Source: Tetragonia tetragonoides
Taxonomy: Eukaryota; Streptophyta; Magnoliopsida; Caryophyllales; Aizoaceae
Reading direction: 5' to 3'
Length of the DNA stretch: 64,000 nucleotides
Assembly (NCBI GenBank): GCA_038025085.1
Contig: CM076151.1
Coordinates: forward strand, 10,700,501 to 10,764,500
Numbering within the stretch: position 1 is the first letter of the stretch; every line of letters begins with the position of its first letter. The position numbers and the translations under genes were made by a program. Shown in pieces: positions 34,619 through 45,249 of the stretch. Below the pieces are notes generated by a model. It searched no databases. It was not told the origin of the DNA and worked only from the letters and a program-made list of their open reading frames with translations.

Positions 34619-35175
34619 ATGATACCCAGATGCCAAAACCTTGAAATGGGTTTGTGTTACATCTTAATCGATCAAAATCATCATTTAAACCCGTCTATTG
34701 CACTGAAATTGATCAGAGTGTATGCAGTCGTGATCAATTGGGTACCGCACGCCACCTGTTCGACGAAATTCCTGAGAAAAATATCATCTTTTTCAATGTT
34801 AAGATCAAGAGCTATGACAATGTGACCCACTATCAGTACCAAGATGCTCTCTGGGTTTTCAAAACTATGTCTACCCATGTAATTAGACCTGATCACTATT
34901 AGGGATGTAAATGGATACTCCATCTGCGGATATCCGCACCATCCGACCCGAATATATGGATCAAAACCCAAATAAACGGATCCTTAAGAGGGTGGTGGAT
35001 GGAGCGGGTGACGGATTGGGTAGGATTCGGGTGATTCACTATATACACTTACCACTGTGGTTTTGAAAGGTTGTTCTGGATTAGAGAATTTGTGGCTTGG
35101 TTTGGAAATTCATGATGCAGTGATCTGTAAAGTTGGACCGCGAGTCTGCAGGTTATGTGTCTCAATCAACTTATA
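34619..35175 (+). pseudogene. PLS-type pentatricopeptide repeat gene fragment, copy Y
   Basis: Two frames are needed. ILIDQNHHLNPSIALKLIRVYAV lies in the first. LGTARHLFDEIPEKNIIFFN and YQDALWVFKTMSTHVIRPDH lie in the second. After a small insertion, VVLKGCSGLENLWLGLEIHD follows. The order resembles the N-terminal part of At3g49142-like PPR proteins, which act in organellar RNA editing. Only about two repeats remain. A frameshift at about 34730 and an insertion at 34900-35035 break it. Confidence 0.75.
34900..35035 (+). mobile_element. Small insertion (136 bp), hAT-like
   Basis: Starts TAGGGATGTAAATGG and is flanked by TCACTAT at 34893-34899 and 35036-35042 (7 identical bases; the eighth differs). 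It interrupts the PPR fragment. The right end does not clearly mirror the left, so the family is uncertain. Confidence 0.5.
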
Positions 35176-35709
35176 GATTATGAGTCTTGAGTATTTCCCT
35201 CTCTGGGGTTTCAAGAGTATGTCCCTCTCTCATGATGTCTTTGTTTGATATGTTTATTAAATTTTTGTATGATTTTGGTGTTTTTGTTTACAGGGCTTGA
35301 ATAGATGTTGTGATGGCGGTGACGGACGATGACCAGGTGTTTTCTCTCTTTCGAAATAGAATTCAATCTTAAATGCCATTGGTCCTACTAATTTGCTGTA
35401 CCAGCTTTCAAATTGGCTTGTTCATTCCTAGTTGCATTGGTTACTTTACATTCAATTGTTCATATTTCATTGACTAAAGATTGTTCCATAAAGGTTGGTT
35501 TTGCAATTTACTTGCCCTTTGCATGCCATCTGACAAACAGTATAATGTTCAATTGTAATTTCATTTTTAGAGAGCAGGGGAGAGAGAAGTATATGGGAAT
35601 GAAATTGGACAAATGGGTATATTAGGTGAAGACCTCTGCATACAAATGGGAATCCTTGCCACCAAAGATTTTTATGACCAGGTACCCTTCTATCTCTCTC
35701 TCTATATAT

Positions 35710-35815
35710 GTTTTTTTTTTTTACGATGGAAAGGAGGCCCCACCTAGGAGGGGGGAGAGGGGATAAATCCCTTACTAGGTGGGTGATAGGATTTGAACCC
35801 ATGTCTCTTTATATA
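35710..35815 (-). mobile_element. SINE-like tRNA-derived piece
   Basis: On the minus strand GGGTTCAAATCCT is a clear RNA polymerase III B box, and the distal end is a T11 run on the plus strand (an A-tail on the minus strand). The A box is not visible, so it is probably a 5'-truncated copy. Repeated at 60126-60232. Confidence 0.45.
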
Positions 35816-36721
35816 TATGTACATATATCTCTGACCATTTCTCTTGTGATTTTTATTGCTCCATACACTAAGGTGATGGGTCTATAGGAGAATTTTTTTT
35901 TACAACAATTGGGTATGGCTTAATTACTTGTGATTGGCAAAGCTCAACAATTGGGTTTAAGGTGGGAAAATAAAGCTGTAAGCTGTTACATGTTGAGAAT
36001 GTCTGGAAGGATGGTAAAGGACAAATGGATAATGGGAAGTATGTGAGGTAATATACCTGAGTAGGTTGAAGCCCTGGAGAGGCTCTAGCACGAACGCCCT
36101 AAACCGAGCTCACTCTGTCACCTACAGGCATAACCTAAATGGCAAAATCCTGGATTCTGTTTTCCTGTTAAAGTGACAAGCTTGAAGAAAGTTTGACTCT
36201 TTCTTATGTTTAGGATTTTTTAAAACCCTTTTTGGGTCTTGACTTTATGCTTTAGTATGAAACATAATATGTAAGAAGAATCATAGGAAATAGGGATCAT
36301 CATTCAGGGAATTGATGAGATTTCTTTGTAGACTTAAAAATCATAAGAAAAAGATTACAAGTAATACCGCAAGTTGACTCATTAGAAGCATATTTTGCTT
36401 CAAGATCTTCATGGCTTCATCTATGTAAGATTTCTAGTTAATCAAACTGTTGTTTGCTGTCTTTTATCGGCTGTATAAGTGTTGGTCAATCTATGTGCGT
36501 GATTAAGATGACCTCACTGTATAGTGTTGGCTGGTTGAACTGGCTTCCCCTACTTCTGATAAAACATGATTTTGGTCCCAATTTGCATACTAGAAATGTT
36601 ATGCTTTTCTGGTTGTTTTAAGGATCTTATTTTAAATCTGGGTTTATAAGAACGAGTAGGGTTGTTCACCGGTCCAGACCAACATCACTCGTGTTCGGTC
36701 TGAAACCGGACCGGATTGTAT

Positions 36722-36866
36722 TGTTATGCACCAAAGAGGAGGACCATCCCAAAAGACTAGTCTATTAGGTGGTAGAGCCCCTTTGGTCTATAAACCCCAC
36801 ATTGGTTGTCCATACAACCGATGTGGGATAAGTCCCATACCTTGCAACTGATTTCAGTCCATAACA
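36722..36866 (-). mobile_element. Solo LTR of the TRIM, copy Y
   Basis: A 145-bp single LTR (TGTTATG...CATAACA) with TGTAT on both sides (36717-36721 and 36867-36871). It sits in the same position within the same GC-rich MITE as the full TRIM at 27051. Confidence 0.88.
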
Positions 36867-37266
36867 TGTATCAGGTCTTGGACCGGGCCGGAACTTTTAA
36901 AAAAGAGCACAAGACCGGTTTAATACTTTTGAAATCATTTCCCATCCGGTCCAGACCGGACCGAAACCCGGTTTGGCCGGTCCAAAAGTGTGGTCTGGGC
37001 CGGAAAATGAACAGCGCTACATAAGGGCAACCCCACATTGGTTGCCCATACAACCGATGTGGGACAAGTCCCATACATTGCAACTGATTTCAGTCCATAA
37101 CATGTATCAGGTCTTGGACCGGGCCGGAACTTTTAAAAAAGAGCACAAGACCGGTTTAATACTTTTGAAATCATTTCCCTTCCGGTCCAGACCGGACCGA
37201 AACCCGGTTTGGCCGGTCCAAAAGTGTGGTCTGGGCCGGAAAATGAACAGCGCTACATAAGGGCAA
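36795..37266. repeat. Tandem duplication, 236-bp unit
   Basis: 36795-37030 and 37031-37266 are head-to-tail copies containing the last part of the TRIM solo LTR and the right half of the GC-rich MITE. Absent from the copies at 27 kb and 61 kb. Junction at CAA|CCCC. Confidence 0.85.
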
Positions 37267-38164
37267 CCCTGGACTCTAGGAAAAAGGTTACACTACGGGA
37301 GCTAGACTAAAAAAGTAAAAAATGCTTTTTTTCAGCACCACTACTACGTTTTTTTAGAACCATAGATTCCCTGAAAGCTAAGTATGAAACTGGACGAGGA
37401 TTTCATAAAGAGGAAGAAGTCAGATTATCCTACATCTAATATAAGACAGTCGTGCAGTTTTCTTGGTCGACATATTATTTTGTTTCAATATGAAAATTTG
37501 GAATTTTCATCTCAGAGTATTCCACACGTTTGTTGGCATATGTGATGTAGGGCTAATTTGGAGGCCAGGTACCGCAAGACTTGAGGGGGTGGTGGGTAAG
37601 TCGTCTATGTTATTGTGTACCTTGGGCAAGACTTGCAAAAATGAATCAAATTTATCTACCCTTAGGAAAAGCGACATGCAAGTTGCAATATGGTGAGTTG
37701 ATCTTTTGACTACAAGCTAAGAGGCTAAGTCGCATGATAGTATTAAATGAGCCCTATCTGCATTTGGTTCATGTATTTTTTTTGGATGAATTTGGATCAT
37801 GTATTTTGAAATTAAGGAAATGTTGGGTGTGTTGATAATATTAAAATAATGATGTTAAGGTGGGAAATTTAAACCGCTGATGAAGTTGATTTTTTTACGT
37901 GGGGACATAGAAATGTCCTTTCTTTGTGTATGTGGATGGAATCATCTATGGATATATATTATTGATGGACCCTCTTTCCGTCTTTGCCTCAAGTGGATGT
38001 TTTGGGGTCTGATTTGTCTTTCTTCTTCACTTCTTGAGATGGTGTAGATTGTCTGATATGAGAACCCGCAATCTCTTATCATGTATGTGTAGTAGATAAA
38101 CTTCGAGTGTATACAACAGCATGTAAATTACGTACATCAATCAATTCAAAAGGGTAAGTTTGCA

Positions 38165-38240
38165 TATTGGTTCAACAAAGAGGCGTGATGCGTGGGAATT
38201 GAACTCATGATCTGTGCCATAAAATCTAGTATCATGACCA
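38165..38240 (-). mobile_element. SINE/tRNA-like remnant
   Basis: On the minus strand TTGGTCATGATAC (A-box-like) and GAGTTCAATTCCC (B-box-like) are 35-40 bases apart, the spacing of a tRNA promoter. Also present at 62356-62430. The sequence does not fold into an obvious complete tRNA. Confidence 0.35.
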
Positions 38241-38841
38241 ACTTTACTGTTCCTATCAAAATTTTCTTAACTCTTAGATAAAAGAGAGGGAACAGAGGTG
38301 TTTAGGATGGATTTAGATATAAACTCAAACTAAATTTACTTAATGAATTACGAATGCTAGGCTAGTACAACCTTAGAAGACTTGCAGTCAATTATTTGAA
38401 AGACTTGTGATTATCCAACCGTGATAGACAAGCAACAAAAGATGAGCCACACGATCATCTTTGTAGTAACTAATACTCTGTACGCCTCTTCTACGAGAGC
38501 AATTTTCCCGATGTCCTCCAGACCAGGCTTGGATTGACGTTGACATAGCATGTGTGGAGATATGAAACTAAATTAGTAGTCTTGACTAAATTATTATGAA
38601 CAAGAAAAAGATACCTATAAGCTTGGCATGGTCAGAATGTCATAAGAAAAACAAATTAGACTAGGCATGAAGACAAAGCATGAGCACTTCATTTATAGTA
38701 GAGGCTAATGATTGATGTCTTCTAAGAAGGCGTCTTCTATAATAATAAAAATCCAATAAAGATATTTTTGTAGTAAAAAAACGTCCAATCTATTATATAT
38801 ATAAAGGCTAATGATTAAATAAAAAGTCACCCTTATTTTTC

Positions 38842-39262
38842 ATTCATAAAGTAATTCGTTTCACCATTAGAAGGTCTTTATAGAGAGGTACAACTGACTC
38901 CAGCCCAATTGTATTTGCATGCTCCAATAAAGCCTCGTGAATATAATAATGGGCTGGGCTATAACGGGTTCAGTGGGAAGTGGGTAACCAACATGTCTTG
39001 TGTAAGCTTAGTCCACCGTGGACCAAGTAACTTTGAGGGGTGGCTACAAGTGAAGTAGGGGGTGGCTCCAGGTAAAGTAGGGGGGGTGGCTCCAAGTAAA
39101 GTAGGGGAATGGCTCCAGGTGAACTAGGGGTGGTGCCAAGTATAAATTTGAGGGGTGAGTCTAGGTGAATTAGAGGTGACTCCACTTTTAAAGGGGAGTG
39201 ACTGTGAAGTAAGGGGTGACTCCAAATATTGGTCCACCATGGACTAAGTCCACACATGTTTT
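38842..39262. repeat. MITE-bearing repeat block, copy 3
   Basis: Same plan as 23932-24360, lying about 250 bp before the RLP gene 2 start. Confidence 0.8.
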
Positions 39263-39355
39263 GTAGTGGGCAACAGTTTGGAATTTGCCAAGGCCTTTGG
39301 GTCTGCTTTTCACAATCATTGGCCTTACAAACATTGGCCTTACGTGAATATCTCT

Positions 39356-39365
39356 CTATAAATAC
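39356..39365 (+). promoter_or_regulatory. TATA box of receptor-like protein gene 2
   Basis: CTATAAATAC about 150 bp before the start codon at 39510, followed by a CA-rich leader (ACACAAACACACTCAGCACC). Confidence 0.55.
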
Positions 39366-39509
39366 ATACCCGTCCGTCCCCTTAATTAACTAAACAAGCA
39401 AGCTTGGGTTCTACACAAACACACTCAGCACCTTTTTGATCGATCTGAATCATCTCATACCCAGAGAATTATAGCCACTCATAATAATAATAACAATAAT
39501 ATTCCTCCC

Positions 39510-42491
39510 ATGAAATTAGCATTATTGTCATCCTCTTGGCTTCTCATTGTGGTTGGTTGGCTATTATTGCTGTCCTACTTGAGCAATGGTTCCGATGGTG
39601 TAAGCACTAATAATAATAATAATGGCACCATCCTCCGGTGCATCGACCATGAGAGAGAGGCCCTGCTCAAATTCAAAGACGGCATTCAGGTTGATTACTG
39701 CGGAATCCTGTCGGATTGGGGAGACCATCACCAAAATCCAGACTGCTGCACTTGGTTTGGTGTCACCTGCAGCGACCACACAGGCCATGTCATCGACCTC
39801 CATCTTCATGGTAACCCATGTCTCCAAGGTAAAGTGGGTCCTTCTCTCCTCGAGTTGAAGCATTTGAATTACTTGGACCTAAGCTACAATAATTTAGAAG
39901 GTAATGTGAGTCCTTCTCTCCTTGAGTTGAAACACTTGACTTACTTGGACCTCAGCTTCAATAATTTGCAATGGATTACCCCGCCAAAAAGCCGTGCCGC
40001 TGCTAATAGCTTATTATGTAGTTTGGAAAAGCTAGACTTAACCTCCAACAACCTCACCACCGAGCTCTCCAGCATCATCCAACCCTTATCTAATTGTGCC
40101 TCCCCCAAACTAGAGATATTGCGTCTACGCGGTAATGGACTGCGGGGTCCAGTTCCTGAGTCGCTCAACAAATTCACTTTGTTGAGAGACCTAGACCTTT
40201 CTAACAACACCCTCCAAGGCACTGTCTCAGAGAGGCACCTCTCAAATCTTTCTAGATTAAATTCTTTGTGGTTGGGCGATAATCAAGCACTGGTAATCAA
40301 CATCAGTGCCAATTGGATTCCTCCATTTCAGCTGGACTTGATAGATTTGAGTTCCTGCAAGGTAGGCCCTTCTTTCCCCAACTGGCTTCTTACCCAAACT
40401 AATTTCTCACTCCTTGATCTAAGAAATACGGGAATTTCAGACTCTATTCCACCTGCTTTTTGGGACACCTTGCCGTCTGGTCTCCTGGATTTGGATCTTT
40501 CACAAAATAACATCAATGGTACTCTGCCAAATTTATCAACTGACTTTTATAACATCCAGTACATAAGTTTGAGTTCAAACTGCCTGGAGGGTGCAATACC
40601 ATTATGGCTCAGAAATGTATCTACTTTATTATTATTGGCTAACAACAACTTTTCCATTTCCAATCCTTTCTTGTGTCCCACAACGAAAATGAGGATACAA
40701 ATCCTTGACCTTTCAGACAACTTGTTAGAAGGGGAACTTCCAGATTGTTGGATGAATTTTGATCAATTAAGTTATTTGGACCTAGGAAACAATAAGTTCA
40801 CTGGTGCTCTGCCCACTTCCATTGGTGCTTTGAAGCATCTTAAACTTTTGAGCCTGCGTAACAACAGCTTTTATGGTGAACCGTTTTTACTACTGAAGAA
40901 CATTACAAATTTGTCTACTCTAGACATTAGTCATAACTCTTTAACTGGGTATATACCCCCTACGATTGGGAGCTCCAATAAACATATTATCATTTTCAAC
41001 CTACGAAACAACAATTTTGAGGGAAAGCTCCCTTTAAGCATCTGTCAATTATCCAGCCTCCACGTTTTGGATCTTTCAGCTAACCGATTCTCGGGAACTA
41101 TTCCAGAATGCATATACAATCTCACTGTAATGACAAATGCCTCTGATTACTTGGTTCTTTTTGACAATAGTGTAATTATGTGGAAAACAAAAGAGCGACT
41201 CTTTACGGAATCTTTGGAATTGGTGAAATCCATTGCCATTTCAAACAACAAGTTACAAGGACAAATTCCCAATGGAATTTGTGCTCTCAGAGGTTTTTCC
41301 TCCTTGGACTTGGCCGGAAACAATTTGACAGGTAGCATTCCGTCAAACATTGGACAGCTAACAGCTTTGCAATTTCTTGACTTATCAAGCAACCATCTTT
41401 CTGGTAGAATCCCTTCAAGCCTCGCTGATGTGACTTATCTGGAATTGTTGAATTTGTCTAACAACAATTTCACTGGAGTTCTGCCCACATCTATTGCTGC
41501 TTTGAACTGGCTTAAGAATTTGATCTTGAGTAACAACATCTTTCATGGTGAACCGTTTTTACTACTGAAGAACATTACATATTTGTCTGCTCTTGACATT
41601 AGCCATAACTCTTTTACTGGGCATATACCCTCTAGGATTGGGAGCTCCAATAAAGATATTAGCATTTTCAACCTACGAAACAACAATTTTGAGGGAAAGC
41701 TCCCTTTAAGCATCTGTCAATTATCCAGCCTCCACGTTTTGGATCTTTCAGCCAACCGATTCTCGGGAACTATTCCAGAATGCATATACAATCTCACTGG
41801 AATGACAAATGCCTCTCCTTACTCGGCTATGTTTCACAATATCGTAATTATGTGGAAAACAAAAGAGCGACTCTTTAAGGAATCTTTGAGACTTTACGTG
41901 AAATCCATTGACATTTCAAACAACAAGTTACAAGGACAAATTCCCAATGGAATTTGTGCTCTCAGAGGTTTGTGCTCCTTGGACTTGGCCGGAAACAATT
42001 TGACAGGTAGCATTCCGTCAAATATTGGGCAGATAACAGCTTTGGAATTTCTTGACCTATCAAGCAACCATCTTTCTGGTAGCATCCCAACAAGCCTCGC
42101 TGATGTGGCTTCTCTAGGCACATTGAATTTGTCAAACAACGACTTATCAGGAAGAATTCCACAGGGCACACAGCTACAGAGCTTTGATTCTTCAACTTAT
42201 AGTGGGAACCCACTACTTTGTGGGCCTCCACTACCCAAGTGTGGCGGAGATGAAGCACCAAATAACAGCCGCCCTCAACATGAAGAGAAAGAGAGTGACG
42301 ATCTATTTCCAGGGCTGTACATAAGTGTGTTGCTTGGTTTTATTACAGGATTTTGGGTAGTTTGCGGGAGTTTAATCCTGAAAATATCCTGGAGACATGC
42401 CTGTTTCCGCTTCTTGGATGACACAAAGGATCAGCTCTATGTGAGGTTCGCTTTGTGTATTGCTAAGAGGAAGGGAGAAGTTAATCAGTGA
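39510..42491 (+). CDS. LRR receptor-like protein (RLP), 993 residues, two island regions
   Basis: Single exon, same architecture as the gene at 28179: signal peptide (WLLIVVGWLLLLSYL), N-cap (CIDHEREALLKFKDGI, DCCTWFGVTC), plant-type LRRs, island, LRRs, C-cap (NPLLCGPPLPKC), membrane helix about residues 935-957 (LLGFITGFWVVCGSLIL), basic tail. Its unusual trait is an in-frame duplication of 672 bp (40797-41468 and 41469-42140). It repeats LRRs, the island and following LRRs, so islands occur near residues 533-578 and 757-803. A 72-bp LRR unit is also doubled near the N-terminus (39828-39899, 39900-39971). No stop or frameshift. RLPs of this type bind extracellular ligands through the LRR face and island; what two islands do is unknown. 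Confidence 0.9.
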   Translation: MKLALLSSSWLLIVVGWLLLLSYLSNGSDGVSTNNNNNGTILRCIDHEREALLKFKDGIQVDYCGILSDWGDHHQNPDCCTWFGVTCSDHTGHVIDLHLHGNPCLQGKVGPSLLELKHLNYLDLSYNNLEGNVSPSLLELKHLTYLDLSFNNLQWITPPKSRAAANSLLCSLEKLDLTSNNLTTELSSIIQPLSNCASPKLEILRLRGNGLRGPVPESLNKFTLLRDLDLSNNTLQGTVSERHLSNLSRLNSLWLGDNQALVINISANWIPPFQLDLIDLSSCKVGPSFPNWLLTQTNFSLLDLRNTGISDSIPPAFWDTLPSGLLDLDLSQNNINGTLPNLSTDFYNIQYISLSSNCLEGAIPLWLRNVSTLLLLANNNFSISNPFLCPTTKMRIQILDLSDNLLEGELPDCWMNFDQLSYLDLGNNKFTGALPTSIGALKHLKLLSLRNNSFYGEPFLLLKNITNLSTLDISHNSLTGYIPPTIGSSNKHIIIFNLRNNNFEGKLPLSICQLSSLHVLDLSANRFSGTIPECIYNLTVMTNASDYLVLFDNSVIMWKTKERLFTESLELVKSIAISNNKLQGQIPNGICALRGFSSLDLAGNNLTGSIPSNIGQLTALQFLDLSSNHLSGRIPSSLADVTYLELLNLSNNNFTGVLPTSIAALNWLKNLILSNNIFHGEPFLLLKNITYLSALDISHNSFTGHIPSRIGSSNKDISIFNLRNNNFEGKLPLSICQLSSLHVLDLSANRFSGTIPECIYNLTGMTNASPYSAMFHNIVIMWKTKERLFKESLRLYVKSIDISNNKLQGQIPNGICALRGLCSLDLAGNNLTGSIPSNIGQITALEFLDLSSNHLSGSIPTSLADVASLGTLNLSNNDLSGRIPQGTQLQSFDSSTYSGNPLLCGPPLPKCGGDEAPNNSRPQHEEKESDDLFPGLYISVLLGFITGFWVVCGSLILKISWRHACFRFLDDTKDQLYVRFALCIAKRKGEVNQ
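40797..42140 (+). repeat. Intragenic tandem duplication (2 x 672 bp) in the RLP
   Basis: Unit 1 starts at FTGALPTSIGALK and unit 2 at FTGVLPTSIAALN. Both run through IPECIYNLT, a VIMWKTKERLF island and QGQIPNGICALRG. The boundary joins an LSNN motif to NNFTG, so exchange occurred within the repeated LRR consensus and kept the frame (224 codons). Confidence 0.92.
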
Positions 42492-42960
42492 TTCCCTTTG
42501 TATTCTATCTTCTATTCCCACTGTTTGTTGTTCTATTCCTAATATATACATAATGGTATGATAACCTTCTGTTTCTTTGTAAGTTTAACAATCACTTTGC
42601 TATCTCTGTTGTTGATCACCGTTCAACCTGAGGAGCTTCACTTCCATTGTACGCTCTTTAAGTCTTAACTACTATTGTATTTGATTTTTCTCCTTTATGT
42701 GTTTTCTCTCTTCTGAAGTAGAAGTTGATCTTAAATGCAATTGGTCATACTCTATGTCTCACAATTGAGGGTCTTTCTTTAATTATAGTCTTTCCCAGAA
42801 CTTTGACATTTTAGCCACCAGTAGATGAGCTATAGTCAAGGCAGTAATGGGCGTATGTGTGAACTGACAAACCAGTTGTTGGAGCAAGTGGAAGAGATAC
42901 ATGATTAATTGTTGAAGTCTTGGTCTAAAAAGACGATCAATGTTTGGATTGGAATGAATA
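42492..42960. other. Spacer between RLP gene 2 and RLP pseudogene
   Basis: Contains the 3' UTR of the upstream gene (TTCTATTCCTAATATATACA, shared with 45000) and no gene. Confidence 0.4.
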
Positions 42961-42963
42961 ATA

Positions 42964-44978
42964 TTGGGATTAATGAAGCATTTGAATCAGCTGGACCTCG
43001 GCTTTAATCATTTGCAATGGATTCCCCAGGCAAAAAGCAGTAGCAATGTTGGCTTATGTAGTTTACAAAGGCTAGACTTAACCTACAACAACCTAACTAA
43101 CGACATCTCCAGCATCATCCAACCCTTATCTAATTGTGCCTCCACCAAACTAGAGTACTTGAGTCTGGGCGGTAATCGACTTCAGGGTCCAGTTCCGGAG
43201 TTGATCAACAAATTCACTTTACTGACAGATCTGGATCTTTCTAACAACATACTCCAAGGCATTCTCTCCGAGAGGCACTTGTCAAATCTTTCGAGATTAA
43301 CTTCTTTGAGCTTGGATAATAATCAAGCACTGGAGCTCAAGTTCAATGTCAATTGGATTCCTCCATTTCAGCTGGACTATATGTACTTGAGGAACTGCAA
43401 GGTTGGCCCTTCTTTCCCCAACTGGCTTCTTACGCAAACAAACTTCACACTGCTTTATCTAACTAATGCAGGAATTTCAGACTCGATTCCTGCTTCTTTT
43501 TGGAACTCATTGTCGTCACGTCTCATGACATTGGATCTGTCACACAATAAGATCAATGGTACTCTGCCAAATTTCTCAACTGACTTTTATTACACAACTT
43601 ACATAGATTTAAGTTCAAATTGCCTGGAAGGTGCAATACCAATGTATCCAACTCCAATCCTCTCTTGTGTCCCAAAACAAAAATGATTCTAACCCAACTT
43701 GACCTTTCAAACAACTTGTTATCAGGGAAGCTTCCAGATTGTTGGGTAAATTTTGATCAACTCTATTATCTAGACCTAGGAAATAACAATTTCACTGGTG
43801 CTCTGCCCACTTCCATTAGTGCTCTGCATTGGCTTCAGGTGTTGAGCTTGCGCAACAACAGCTTTCATGGAGAACTGGCCGTGCCACTACAAAATTTGAG
43901 CGGATTGTTAGTTCTTGACATTAGTGATATCTTTGATCAGTGATCTAGTCTTCTAGTTTCTACTACATGTATGTAATGGTATTGGTATTATGATATCTTT
44001 CATTCTTTCTACATGTTTTAATTGAGTTGCTGCAGTTAGATATTTCCGCTTCTTTGATCACTTGAGTCATGAGGGATAGGCTGCAGTTCTCTCTGTGTAT
44101 TGCTAGAGTTTGGAAGAGTTTAGTCAAAATAAAATACTTACTAATCATCTAGACGGTCAAACAAGAAGAATTTTGTTAAGTGGGAATATACCCGCAGCAA
44201 TGGGGACTACTCTTCAAATTATCGATGTTCTTAACCTACGAAACAACAAATTTGATGGAAATCTCCCACGAAACCTTTGTCAATTAACCCACCTTCAAAT
44301 TTTGGATCTTTCAGCCAACTACATATCTGGAACTATTCCAGAATGCATATATAATTTCACTGCAGTGACGGATGCCTCTGATACCGGGTGGATGGACGGA
44401 GGAGAGGCCGTAATTATGTGGAAAACAAAAGAGCAACTCTTTAAGGATTCTTTGACACTGGTGAAATCCATTTGCCATTTCAAACAACAAGCTACAAGGA
44501 CAAATTCCCAATGGACTTTCAGCTCTTAGAGGTTTGGGTTCCTTGGACTTGGCCAGAAACAATTTGACAGGAAGCATTCCATCAAACATTGGGCAGCTAA
44601 CAGCTTTGCAGTTTCTTGACTTATCAAGCAACCATTTTTCCGGTCGAATCCCAGCAAGCCTCACCAATGTGACTAATTTAGGGATGTTGGATTTGGCAAA
44701 CAACAATTTATCAGGAAGAATTTCACAGGGCACACAGCTACAGAGCTTCGATCCTTCAAATTACAGCAAGCCTCACCAATGTGACTAATATGTTTCCCGG
44801 GTTGTACATAAGCGTGGTGCTTGGGTTTATCACAGGATTTTGGGGAGTTTGCGGGACCTTAGTGCTGAAAACATGTTGGAGACACGCCTGTTTCCGGTTC
44901 TTTGATGATGTAAAGGATTGGCTATATGTGAAGTTCGCTTTGAGTATTGCTAAGAGGAAGAGAGAAGTTAATCAGTGA
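42964..44978 (+). pseudogene. RLP pseudogene with several lesions
   Basis: Homologous to the two intact RLPs from the third LRR onward; signal peptide and N-cap are missing. Lesions in order: a frameshift/deletion at about 43645 (within the LRR after LEGAIP); a break at 43940-44165 holding foreign or displaced sequence; one extra T at about 44470 (TCCATTTGCC); and a deletion of the C-cap at about 44763 with a copied 25-base filler. The membrane helix (VVLGFITGFWGVCGTLVL) and tail (ending KREVNQ, like gene 2) survive in the last frame. It is closest to gene 2 by tail sequence. Confidence 0.9.
44031..44130 (+). pseudogene. RLP tail fragment lodged inside the RLP pseudogene
   Basis: YFRFFDH, then KDRLQFSLCIARVWK-like sequence in shifted frames, resembles the cytoplasmic tail (CFRFFDDVKDWLYVKFALSIAK) normally found at the end of these genes. 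It lies here between two LRR blocks, so part of another RLP 3' end was inserted or the locus is a patchwork of copies. Confidence 0.55.
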
Positions 44979-45249
44979 TCCCCTTTGTATTCTATATATG
45001 TTCTATTCCTACTCTGTATACATGATGGTATGATATCTTTCTGTGTTTGTGTAAGACAAAAAAAATTAAAAAATGCACAATTGAATGAAAAAAGGTATAG
45101 TACAGATTACAGCCTATATCCAGGCCCATACCCAAACCGGATGAGTGATGTCACCGCTCACCGGTAACCAATTGTCGGCGACCCCTTTCTCCAGACCGGT
45201 AACCACTCATGGCGGTGTTAATTATGCCGAAACTCGGCCCAATTAGTCG

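Larger units (their letters stand above)
33369..38815. repeat. Inter-gene duplicated block, copy Y (about 5.4 kb)
   Basis: Collinear with 57897-63000. It includes the MITE block (33855-34262), a PPR pseudogene, a SINE-like piece, the TRIM solo LTR, the 37300-38350 spacer and a Helitron stub at 38797. Similarity appears to be in the upper 90s by eye, with small indels. It ends in a further MITE block next to RLP gene 2. Confidence 0.85.

Noticed and set aside
35413..35625. Possible exon after the PPR fragment (also 60029-60301)
   Set aside because: Open only over about 70 codons, no domain, and it runs into the SINE-like piece; support too weak.
36806..37260. Repeated ORF containing MYQVLDRAGTFKKEHKTG in several blocks
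   Set aside because: Spans an LTR end and the GC-rich MITE; identical because of duplication, not selection.
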